Below, one piece after another: positions 21,331-28,070 of a stretch of 64,000 bases of DNA. The DNA is from Dietzia natronolimnaea (GTDB lineage Bacteria > Actinomycetota > Actinomycetes > Mycobacteriales > Mycobacteriaceae), in the NCBI RefSeq assembly GCF_002289575.1, contig NZ_NTGA01000006.1, forward strand, positions 1 through 64,000. Reading direction: 5' to 3'. Below the pieces are notes generated by a model. The model searched no databases. It was not told where the DNA came from and worked only from the letters and a program-made list of their open reading frames with translations. Position numbers and translations under genes: made by a program. How positions within the stretch are numbered: position 1 is the stretch's first letter; each line of letters opens with the position of its first letter.

Positions 21331-23244
21331 TCACTGCGCCTGCAGGATCAGGTCCGGCGCGGGGGCGGACGGCGGGATGTTGTCCCGGTTGACCAGCCAC
21401 GAGGCGATGTCGTGGAAGAGGGGTGCGGCGGATGCGCCGAGGGTGCCGCGCTGGGGTGCGTCGAGCATGATCGAGATCACGTACCTCGGATCGTCGGCGG
21501 GCAGGATGCCCGAGAAGGTGATCCAGTACCGCGAGTTGGAGTAGCAGGCACACGAGGGGTCGATCTGCTGGGCGGTGCCGGTCTTGCCGCTGATCTGGTA
21601 CCCCGCCACCGCGGCCTGGGGGCCGGTTCCCGCCTGCGCCCCCGGGCCGGACTGGACGACCGAGCGGAACATGTCACGCACCGTGCGAGCGGTCTGCTCG
21701 CTGACCACCCGCTCGCCCTCCGGTCGATCGGCCTCGTGGACCTCACCGTCCGGGTCCACTCGCTCGGCGACGATCCGTGGCGGCACCCGGACCCCGTCGT
21801 TGGCGATGGCCTGGTAGATGCCCGCCATCTGCAGGGTCGTCATGGACAACCCCTGCCCGATGGGCAGGTTGGCGAACGTCCCGCCCTGCCAGTTCTGCAG
21901 GTCGGGGACCAGACCGTCGGACTCGCCGGCGAGTTCGATGCCCGACCGCTGACCCAGCCCGAACTTCCGCAGGTACTCCGAATACGATTCCTTGCCGACG
22001 CGCTGCGCCAGCATGAGGGTCCCGACGTTCGAGGACTTCCCGAAGATTCCCGTGGTCGTGTAGGGCGTGGGCCCGTGCTGCCACGCATCGGAGACGGTCA
22101 CCCCCTCCATACTGATGCTCCCGTCCACGGAATGGACCTCATCCGGGTCGGTGAGTCCGGCCTCGATCGCCGCCGCGGCGGTGATGATCTTCTGCACCGA
22201 GCCGGGCTCGAAGGGCGAGGTGATCGCCGGGTTGCCGAGGTCCGCCCCGCGCTCGAGTTCGGCGCCGATGCCCACCGCGGGGTTGAAGGTGTTGTCATTG
22301 GCCATCGCGCGGACCTCTCCGGTCCGGGAGTCCAGCACGACCGCCGAGGCACTCTGCGCGCCCGAGGAGTCCTTGGCGGACTGCACGGCCTTCTGGACGT
22401 GCCACTGCAGGTCGGCGTCGAGGGTCAGACGGATCGTGTCGCCGTCGCGCGGGGCCGAGACGTTCCGCAGCGTCCCCGGGATCACCGTGTCGTCCTGGGC
22501 GCGGTCGAAGGTCTGGCGACCGTCCTCGCCGTCGAGTTCGTCGTTGAAAGACGCCTCTATGCCCTGCAGACCGATGAGCTTCCCGTCGTCGCTCTTCGAT
22601 GTGGCTCCCACCACGTTGGCCGCGAGCGCTCCGCCCGGGTACTCGCGGATGTCCACACGTTCCGCACCGATCATCGGGAACTTCCGGGTGATGGCGTTGG
22701 CCTGGGTCACGTCCACGTTGCGGACGAGGTAGGTGAAACCACCCTCGGAGGTGAGTTTGGCCTCGATCTCCTGCCGGTCGATCTTGTCCCCGAGCACGGA
22801 CTCGAACTCGTCAGCGATCTGGTCGACCAACTCGTCCCACGTGGGGTTGGTGCGGTTCAGTTCCCTGCGCGCTTCGGCGTTGCGTTGCTCGACCAGCGGC
22901 TGGATGGACAAATCCCGGGCCTCGCGGGTGAACGCGATCGGGTCGCCGTGGACGTCGACGATCGCGCCGCGGGTGGCGGGGAGCACCTGGTGGACCTGTC
23001 GTTGGCTCTCCGCGCGTGCCGCGAGTTCGGTGCCGCCGATCGTCTGGACCCACAGCAGCTTGACCAGCGCTATCACCATGATGACGGCGAAGGCTGAGCG
23101 CATCCACGTGAACCGCCGGTCCGTCGAATCGGCGGTGAGGACCCTGCCGGACCGGGTGGGCGGCCGACCGTCGCCCGGGCGGCCGCCGCGAGGTGCCCCC
23201 GAAGGGACCCGCGGGCCCTGTCCCGGGGTGCGTCGATCGGTCAT
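21331..23244 (-). CDS. ftsI: Septal transpeptidase FtsI (PBP3/PbpB)
   Basis: Class B penicillin-binding protein that crosslinks septal peptidoglycan with FtsW. 637 residues: cytoplasmic Pro/Arg-rich N-terminus (1-45), one membrane helix (about 48-68), dimerisation domain with the R-G-x-I/V-x-D motif ATRGAIVDVHGDPI, and transpeptidase domain with Ser349-V-Q-Lys352 in EPGSVQK, the SSN motif in FGKSSNVGT and KTGTAQQ. ATG start at 23244. A cysteine pair in IDPSCACYSNS just after KTGTA is noticeable. It follows the FtsL-like gene by 26 bases. Confidence 0.97.
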   Translation of the reverse strand: MTDRRTPGQGPRVPSGAPRGGRPGDGRPPTRSGRVLTADSTDRRFTWMRSAFAVIMVIALVKLLWVQTIGGTELAARAESQRQVHQVLPATRGAIVDVHGDPIAFTREARDLSIQPLVEQRNAEARRELNRTNPTWDELVDQIADEFESVLGDKIDRQEIEAKLTSEGGFTYLVRNVDVTQANAITRKFPMIGAERVDIREYPGGALAANVVGATSKSDDGKLIGLQGIEASFNDELDGEDGRQTFDRAQDDTVIPGTLRNVSAPRDGDTIRLTLDADLQWHVQKAVQSAKDSSGAQSASAVVLDSRTGEVRAMANDNTFNPAVGIGAELERGADLGNPAITSPFEPGSVQKIITAAAAIEAGLTDPDEVHSVDGSISMEGVTVSDAWQHGPTPYTTTGIFGKSSNVGTLMLAQRVGKESYSEYLRKFGLGQRSGIELAGESDGLVPDLQNWQGGTFANLPIGQGLSMTTLQMAGIYQAIANDGVRVPPRIVAERVDPDGEVHEADRPEGERVVSEQTARTVRDMFRSVVQSGPGAQAGTGPQAAVAGYQISGKTGTAQQIDPSCACYSNSRYWITFSGILPADDPRYVISIMLDAPQRGTLGASAAPLFHDIASWLVNRDNIPPSAPAPDLILQAQ

Positions 23245-23270
23245 CGAGGGGCCTTTCGCAGGTCGTGTCG

Positions 23271-24059
23271 TCAGTAGAGCGGGCCGGGGACCGGCGCGAG
23301 TGTCGCGACATCGCCAGCCGGGGCCGGCACGGGGGCCGGGGGGTCGGGGGCCACAGCGGGAGCCGGGGCGGCGGGTTCCTCCATCGGGGCGGGCGGTGCG
23401 ACCGGGACCGGGCGACCCGCGAGCGGTGGATACGGGACGGGGGCGACCCCGCGAGGAGTCCTGTCCTGCGGCGCCTGCGCGGGCGGTGCGTCGAATCCGC
23501 CCCGCTCGGGCGACGTCGACGGTTCGGACGCTACCGGAGCCGGCTGCAGCGGCCTGACCGGCGCGCCGAGCTTCGCCTCAGGCTCGCCGACCACCTCGAT
23601 CACACCGTCCGAACCCCTGGTGAGGATGGGGGCACTGGCGACCCCGACCATTCCGAGCTTCTCGGCGCGCTGCGCCAGGACCTCCGCCGACCGGGCGCGC
23701 TCATTGGACGCCCGGAGCGTCTCCATGCGCTCGACGAGCTCCACGTTGGCGTCGCGCGCGTTCTTGAGGTCGTAGGTGTCCTGCGTCGTCTGCGCCGACA
23801 ACAGCAGGGTCCCGCCGACGCCCGTGCCGATGAGGAGGAGCATGACCACCACGAAGGGGATTCGACCCGCCAACTCGGCAGGACTCAGTCGTTCGGCGGG
23901 GACGACCACCGTCCTGCGCCCCCGCACCGAACGGGTGACCGGTTTGCGGCGTAGCCCCACCACCCCGACGCCCGGGGACCGCCCGGGCCGCTCGGTGGTG
24001 GGGGCGGACCGGGTATCGGAGCCGTCGGCGGGATCCGCCGTGTCGATGGTGCTCGTCAT
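23271..24059 (-). CDS. FtsL-like divisome protein with Pro-rich tail
   Basis: Bitopic membrane protein in the ftsL position between rsmH and ftsI. 262 residues: disordered N-terminus, basic stretch before the membrane (RKPVTRSVRGRR), one membrane helix (about 67-88), a coiled coil of about 45 residues (LKNARDANVELVERMETLRA) with the septum-like RAEKLGMV motif, then about 110 residues rich in Pro and Ala. E. coli FtsL lacks such a tail; the mycobacterial counterpart is also extended. ATG at 24059 overlaps the rsmH stop by 4 bases. Sequence identity in FtsL is low in general, so assignment rests on position and topology. Confidence 0.85.
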   Translation of the reverse strand: MTSTIDTADPADGSDTRSAPTTERPGRSPGVGVVGLRRKPVTRSVRGRRTVVVPAERLSPAELAGRIPFVVVMLLLIGTGVGGTLLLSAQTTQDTYDLKNARDANVELVERMETLRASNERARSAEVLAQRAEKLGMVGVASAPILTRGSDGVIEVVGEPEAKLGAPVRPLQPAPVASEPSTSPERGGFDAPPAQAPQDRTPRGVAPVPYPPLAGRPVPVAPPAPMEEPAAPAPAVAPDPPAPVPAPAGDVATLAPVPGPLY

Positions 24060-25078
24060 GGGGTTCTCCCGTCGATACGCCGGACGCATCGCACCCGGAC
24101 CGAGGCCGAGCGCGGGTTGTGGTCGATCTCGGACTGTGACGCCTTCTCCGCGCCGCGGGTCACGGACTCGAACTCGGGGCCGTGCCCCGGCAGTTCCACC
24201 GGCAGTCCGGCGGGGGTGCGCGAGGCCGTCCGAAGGGTGAGTTCCCGCTTGACGATCTTGTCCTCGAGCGAGTGGTACGCCATGAACACCGCCCGACCGT
24301 CACGCCTCAGGAGGTTGAGGTACCCGGGTACCGCGTTCTCCACCGCCTCGAGCTCGGCGTTGACCTCGATACGCAAGGCCTGGAAAACGCGCTTGCCGGG
24401 ATGCCCGCCGGTGCGGCGTGCGCCCTGCGGAATGGTGTCGTAGAGGAGTTCGACGAGCTGGGCACTGGATGAGATGGGATCGGTCTCCCGGCGGCGCACG
24501 ATGGCGGAGGCGATCTGTCGCGCGAACCGCTCCTCGCCGTAGACCCGGAAGATCCTCGCGAGATCGTCACGCGGGTAGTCCGCCAGGATGTCGGCGGCGG
24601 TCGGACCCGTGGTGGGGTCCATCCGCATGTCCAGCGGCGAGTCGACCGAGTACGCGAATCCACGCTCGGCCACGTCGAGCTGCATGGATGAGACCCCGAA
24701 GTCGAGCAGTACCCCGTCGATCGCCGGGCCGGCATCGTCCCTCGACTCCGCGGGAAGACTGTCCACGATCAGGTCCAGGTCATCGAACCGGGCGTGCACG
24801 GGAGTGAACCGGTCCCGGAAGGCGGTGAGCCTCCGGGTGGCGATCTCGAGGGCAGCCGGGTCGCGGTCGACCCCGACGATGCGCAGGTCGTCGAAGGCGG
24901 CGAGGAGGTGTGAGGTGTGTCCGCCCAGGCCCAACGTGCCGTCCACGATCACCGGCCTGCGGCCCGCGGTGGCGGCGGCGTCGATGACGGGTCGGAAGAG
25001 CTCGATGGTGCGGTCGAGGAAGACGGGGACGTGGCCGAACCGGGCCGCGGCGCGGTCGGAGCCGGGATCTTCCGCCAT
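24056..25078 (-). CDS. rsmH: 16S rRNA C1402 N4-methyltransferase
   Basis: SAM-dependent methylation of 16S rRNA C1402. 340 residues with FGHVPVFLDRTIEL, VDGTLGLGGHTSHLL (SAM loop), LLDFGVSSMQLDVAERGF and GKRVFQALRIEVN, then AYHSLEDKIVK. I take the ATG at 25078 (MAEDPGSD), preceded by GGGAGGGAGG; an ATG at 25105 in the same frame has only a weak site, and the frame remains open still further upstream through an 8-base repeat block. mraZ lies 229 bases upstream, a long gap for this operon. Confidence 0.96.
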   Translation of the reverse strand: MAEDPGSDRAAARFGHVPVFLDRTIELFRPVIDAAATAGRRPVIVDGTLGLGGHTSHLLAAFDDLRIVGVDRDPAALEIATRRLTAFRDRFTPVHARFDDLDLIVDSLPAESRDDAGPAIDGVLLDFGVSSMQLDVAERGFAYSVDSPLDMRMDPTTGPTAADILADYPRDDLARIFRVYGEERFARQIASAIVRRRETDPISSSAQLVELLYDTIPQGARRTGGHPGKRVFQALRIEVNAELEAVENAVPGYLNLLRRDGRAVFMAYHSLEDKIVKRELTLRTASRTPAGLPVELPGHGPEFESVTRGAEKASQSEIDHNPRSASVRVRCVRRIDGRTP

Positions 25079-25211
25079 GTCGCCTCCCTCCCGTCCGGAT
25101 GTCATCGGTGCTCCGGTTGTGGTGGAGCCCCCTGGTCCCCGTCCGGTACCCACCTGGCGTTGGGGAAGTACGCCAGGGTGGTGCCGGGCAGGGGCCGGGG
25201 GGCTCCGTCCG

Positions 25212-25267
25212 TCGTGCTGTCGTGCTGTCGTGCTCTCGTGCTCTCGTGCTGTCGTGCTCTCGTGCTG
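25212..25267. repeat. 7 x 8-base tandem repeat between mraZ and rsmH
   Basis: Seven contiguous units TCGTGCT(G/C) run from 25212 to 25267 on the plus strand in the order G,G,C,C,G,C,G at the last base. The block lies in the mraZ-rsmH spacer; 8 is not a multiple of 3, so copy-number change would shift any reading frame through it. Confidence 0.95.
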
Positions 25268-25307
25268 TCGAGATGCGGTCTCGACCGTCCGGTCTCGGTC
25301 CCGGCGA

Positions 25308-25784
25308 TCAGAATTCGATCCCCAGGGATGTGCCCTCCATTTCGGAGAACACAGGGAGGTTCTCCGCGCTGTAGCGATCCCAGGCGTCTGCATCCCAGAC
25401 CTCGAGGCGTTCCCCCAGGCCGTTGACCACGCAGTCCTTGTCGAGGCCCGCGTAGTTTCGCTGACTCACCGGGATGGAGACCCGCCCCTGTGAATCGAGT
25501 TGTTGAACCTCCGCGCCGCTCACCAGGAGACGGAAGAACGCCATGTGCCTCTCGCTGAGGTTGGCGGTCGGCCGCACCTTTCTGACCAGCGCGTCGAACT
25601 CGCGCTCCGGGAAGACCGAGAGTGTGTTGGTGAACCACCCACACACCACCACCCCGTCCGACAGGCCTGGCCTGAACCTGGCCGGGATCGTCAGCCGTCC
25701 CTTGTCGTCGAGCTTGGGACGGTGTGTCCCGTACCCGACGAAGGCTCGTTCGCGCTCGGAGTCGTTGAGGTCGGTGTCGGTCAC
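25308..25784 (-). CDS. mraZ: Transcriptional regulator MraZ
   Basis: DNA-binding repressor/activator of the dcw operon with two SpoVT/AbrB-like half-domains. 158 residues with the two D-x-K/Q-G-R signatures KLDDKGRLTIPARF and QLDSQGRVSIPVSQR. I take the GTG at 25784 (MTDTDLNDSER), preceded by AGGAGGTGGCGG; it adds about 15 residues before the usual MraZ start, and a later start at V/GYGTHRPKLDD has no ribosome site. First gene of the dcw transcript, just downstream of its likely own operator. Confidence 0.95.
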   Translation of the reverse strand: MTDTDLNDSERERAFVGYGTHRPKLDDKGRLTIPARFRPGLSDGVVVCGWFTNTLSVFPEREFDALVRKVRPTANLSERHMAFFRLLVSGAEVQQLDSQGRVSIPVSQRNYAGLDKDCVVNGLGERLEVWDADAWDRYSAENLPVFSEMEGTSLGIEF

Positions 25785-25826
25785 CCGCCACCTCCTGGGA
25801 TCAGGCCCCTTCGAGCTCCTCGCGTC

Positions 25827-25881
25827 CCCCACTGTACCCCACAATGCCCCACAAACAAGGCCTGCGCCCCACTTCTCCCCA
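25827..25881 (-). promoter_or_regulatory. MraZ operator: five TGGGG boxes on a 10-base grid
   Basis: On the minus strand TGGGG occurs at 25831-25827, 25841-25837, 25851-25847, 25871-25867 and 25881-25877, exactly 10 bases apart with one vacant position at 25857-25861. E. coli MraZ binds TGGGN direct repeats spaced the same way upstream of mraZ, so this is very likely the autoregulatory site. Confidence 0.88.
25831..25858 (-). promoter_or_regulatory. Candidate dcw promoter inside the MraZ boxes
   Basis: TTGTTT (25858-25853), 16-base spacer, TACAGT (25836-25831) on the minus strand. Transcription would start near 25823, about 40 bases before the mraZ GTG. Two TGGGG boxes fill the spacer and a third begins in the -10, so bound MraZ would block RNA polymerase. 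Confidence 0.6.
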
Positions 25882-26330
25882 CTCTGTCTTGTCTTTGCAG
25901 TTCAGAACGTCCGGTCGCGGGACAACTCCGCTACCGGGACCGAAAGTGGCGCGTCCGCGCGGACGCGTTCCCGGCGGTCAACTGTGATTGGTGTGACTGG
26001 AGCACGCCTATGGGATAGAACAGCGGATCCCGGTGGGGCAAAGTGGAGAACGGGGGGGGGCGAGCGGTGGGGACTGACGCCGCCGAACTCGACGCCGAAC
26101 TCTCGGGTGACCCTGAGCTGGGCCACGCCGGGACTCGTACGGAGCCACGGGAACGGGCCGACGCCGCAGCAACGGATCGGCGCCACCGGAGTGTGTCGAC
26201 GCCAGTGGGGCAGCGGCGCGGGCCGGCGCTCAGACGTGGGCCGGCGCTCAGACGTGGGACAGCGCTCGGACCCGGGCCGGCACCTCGGACCCCGCTACCT
26301 CACACGCGGGCCGGTACCCCACAAATAGGA
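25882..26330. other. Gene-free region upstream of the dcw promoter
   Basis: No convincing gene on either strand. The stretch holds isolated GTGGGG sequences (near 26034 and 26206), a nine-G run at 26052-26060, and an 18-base tandem repeat at 26220-26255. Frames open here lack conserved sequence or ribosome sites. In M. tuberculosis H37Rv an IS6110 copy sits in the equivalent gap (from memory); no insertion sequence is present here. Confidence 0.6.
26220..26255. repeat. 2 x 18-base tandem repeat upstream of dcw
   Basis: GGGCCGGCGCTCAGACGT is repeated exactly at 26220-26237 and 26238-26255, followed by a decayed third copy to about 26280. Confidence 0.9.
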
Positions 26331-26364
26331 GCGAGGGGCGAGCGCAGATGCGCTCGCCCCTCGC
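26331..26364 (-). terminator. Strong hairpin after the DUF3040 gene
   Basis: GCGAGGGGCGAGCG (26331-26344) and CGCTCGCCCCTCGC (26351-26364) form a perfect 14-base-pair stem with a 6-base loop, 22 bases after the stop of the minus-strand gene at 26387, followed by TCCTATTTG. Confidence 0.85.
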
Positions 26365-26386
26365 CGGAGCTCGTCAGTCGTCGTGG

Positions 26387-26797
26387 TTACTGCTCGAACC
26401 GACGGCGGAAGCGGTCCTCCATACGCGAGGAATAACTCTGCCCGTCCGCCCCCTTGGAGGACGACTTCCCCGCGCCCGGCACCCGGGTTCCGCCGGAGGC
26501 GCCGGTCGACGACGACCCCGTGGAGGGCGCCGAACGAAGAGCCATCACGCCCGCCGCGAACATCACGAGGAAACCCACGAGACTGAGGACGGGAAAACCG
26601 CCGGGCTTGAAGTCGAGTGCCAGCCCGCCCACGAGGAGTGCGACCCCCACGATTCCGAGGGCCACCACCACACCGGCGGGTCGCCGACCACCGGTCCCAC
26701 CGGTCTTTCGAACGGACGACGCGAACTTGGGGTCGTCGGCGTAGAGCGCATTCTCGATCTCGTCGAGCATGCGCTGCTCGTGCTCGGACAGGGGCAC
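26387..26797 (-). CDS. DUF3040 membrane protein
   Basis: Function unknown. 136 residues: the family N-terminus PLSEHEQRMLDEIENALYAD, then two membrane helices (about 42-62 and 66-90), and a Gly/Ser-rich basic tail ending MEDRFRRRFEQ. GTG start at 26797 with GGAGG 5 bases upstream. Corresponds by position and sequence type to Rv2169c beside mraZ (from memory). It is transcribed alone and closed by a strong terminator. Confidence 0.92.
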   Translation of the reverse strand: MPLSEHEQRMLDEIENALYADDPKFASSVRKTGGTGGRRPAGVVVALGIVGVALLVGGLALDFKPGGFPVLSLVGFLVMFAAGVMALRSAPSTGSSSTGASGGTRVPGAGKSSSKGADGQSYSSRMEDRFRRRFEQ

Positions 26798-26858
26798 TGC
26801 GACCTCCTCAGAACGCTCGTGGTTACGAGCTCGGCCGGCTCGGCCGTGTGACGGGAAC

Positions 26859-26864
26859 AGTCTA
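26859..26864 (-). promoter_or_regulatory. Candidate -10 for the DUF3040 gene (TAGACT)
   Basis: TAGACT on the minus strand would give a leader of about 55 bases; no clear -35. Confidence 0.35.
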
Positions 26865-26908
26865 CGGGGATCGGCCGGTCGAGGGTTCCCCCCATCATAC
26901 GAGCGCAA

Positions 26909-26927
26909 CGCGGTGGTGACCACCGCG
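26909..26927 (-). terminator. Inverted repeat after the HEPN gene
   Basis: CGCGGTGGT and ACCACCGCG are separated by one base, 47 bases after the HEPN stop at 26974. As a near-perfect palindrome it could instead be a regulator site for the DUF3040 gene. Confidence 0.4.
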
Positions 26928-26973
26928 ATTCCGCGTGACGACGGGAAGCCTGCCCCGCGCGTCGTCCACGGCG

Positions 26974-27378
26974 TCACGCCGCCGGCCCCAGAACCCCCAG
27001 CCGCTCGTCCACGAGGTCCAGGAATCGGCCGACCGCCCAGAGGAAATCGTCCGCCATACGGTGTGTGACGTCGCGGGGCAGGCCGTCCTCCACAGCGGCG
27101 GCGAGGGCCGAGTAACCGCCGAACGCGGAGGCCCATTCCGCCAGTTCGGGCACTTCCACGGCGAGCCTGTGCCACACATCGGAGGGCCCCCGTCGACGCG
27201 GCCCCGGGGACACGAGCGCCGCCGCCGCCGACCTCGCCGCGCGGTACGACTCGAGAAAGCGGTCGGCGGGTGACGCCGCGGCGACCGCACGGCCCCGGTG
27301 GATCTCTGCGCGCTCCGCTCGACCGAGGAACCCGACGGCACCCCCGGTCGGCGTACGAACCGACGTTCTCGAACCCAT
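26974..27378 (-). CDS. SAV_6107-type HEPN domain protein
   Basis: Probable HEPN-fold helical protein; role unknown. 134 residues with the features ASPADRFLESYRAARSAAAAL, a WHRLAVEVPELAEWA helix and a C-terminal helix rich in aromatics (RMADDFLWAVGRFLDLVDE). HEPN proteins often act as RNases or their partners, but the usual R-x4-6-H catalytic motif is not clear here (RDVTH is one residue short). Start at the ATG at 27378 with GGGGAGG about 10 bases upstream. It is divergent from the GNAT gene, 92 bases away. Confidence 0.75.
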   Translation of the reverse strand: MGSRTSVRTPTGGAVGFLGRAERAEIHRGRAVAAASPADRFLESYRAARSAAAALVSPGPRRRGPSDVWHRLAVEVPELAEWASAFGGYSALAAAVEDGLPRDVTHRMADDFLWAVGRFLDLVDERLGVLGPAA

Positions 27379-27470
27379 CTGTCCTGCACCTCCCCTTCTG
27401 CGGCTCACGGTATCGGCGGGGTACGACACAATCCCGGTCGCGAACGCGCGCACGTGATGAGATGGGGTGG

Positions 27471-28070
27471 ATGGACACCGTGATCACCAGCCTCGACGCC
27501 GGCGAGTTCCGAGACCGACTGCCCGAGGCGCTCGGTGTGTACGTCGACGCCATGGGCTACCCGCCCCAGGTGATCCGGTCCCGCGCCCCCGCGTGGATGG
27601 AGCACAGTCACCGCGACGGATGGTCCGGGGTCGCGGCCTTCGAGTCGCCGCGTCGGCGGTTTCTCGGTCACGCCCGTGGGCCGCTGGTGGCCATCTGTTA
27701 CGGCTACCGGGGCGCCCCCGGCCAGTGGTGGTACGAGCAGGTCGCCCGGGGCCTGGGTGATCAGGGCCGACAGCTACCGACGGATTACGTCGAACTGACG
27801 GAACTCCACGTGTCCCCCCGATATCAGGGGCGCGGGATAGGAACGGAGTTGCTCCGACGCTTCCTGGCGGACCGTACGGAGCGATCCGTGCTGCTCTCGA
27901 CCCCCGAGGTCCCCGAGGAGGCCAACGGGGCATGGCGGCTGTACCGTTCGCTGGGCTTCTCGGATGTACTCAGGGCCTACAGGTTCGAAGGCGACGCCCG
28001 GCCCTTCGCCGTACTGTCGCGTTCGCTCCCCCTCACCCAACACGGAGGCTCGCGTGAACAACCGTCATGA
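27471..28070 (+). CDS. GNAT-family N-acetyltransferase
   Basis: Acetyl-CoA-dependent transferase, cytoplasmic. 199 residues; acetyl-CoA loop VSPRYQGRGIGTELLRRFL, preceding strand VELTELHV, and C-terminal GAWRLYRSLGFSDVLRAYRF are typical. By order it matches Rv2170, reported to acetylate isocitrate dehydrogenase and isoniazid (from memory; activity here is not shown). Start ATG at 27471 or 9 bases upstream at 27462; neither has a clean ribosome site. Its end overlaps the next gene by 17 bases, so the two form an operon with lppM. Confidence 0.88.
   Translation: MDTVITSLDAGEFRDRLPEALGVYVDAMGYPPQVIRSRAPAWMEHSHRDGWSGVAAFESPRRRFLGHARGPLVAICYGYRGAPGQWWYEQVARGLGDQGRQLPTDYVELTELHVSPRYQGRGIGTELLRRFLADRTERSVLLSTPEVPEEANGAWRLYRSLGFSDVLRAYRFEGDARPFAVLSRSLPLTQHGGSREQPS

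Noticed and set aside
20356-23097. 913-codon plus-strand open frame opposite murE and ftsI
   Set aside because: Antisense shadow in GC-rich DNA; the minus-strand genes have complete catalytic motifs.
25212-25267. CRISPR-like array
   Set aside because: Units are 8 bases with no spacers; it is a simple tandem repeat. No cas genes are present in the window.
25079-25393. N-terminal extension of rsmH through the 8-base repeat
   Set aside because: The frame is open, but the extension is low complexity and an excellent ribosome site precedes the ATG at 25078; kept only as a phase-variation idea.
25902-26186. 94-codon minus-strand frame upstream of mraZ
   Set aside because: Composition is irregular and there is no ribosome site or similarity; the region is better read as regulatory spacer.
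25543-26328. 261-codon plus-strand frame across the mraZ promoter region
   Set aside because: No conserved domain, no ribosome site, and it runs through the MraZ boxes and mraZ antisense.
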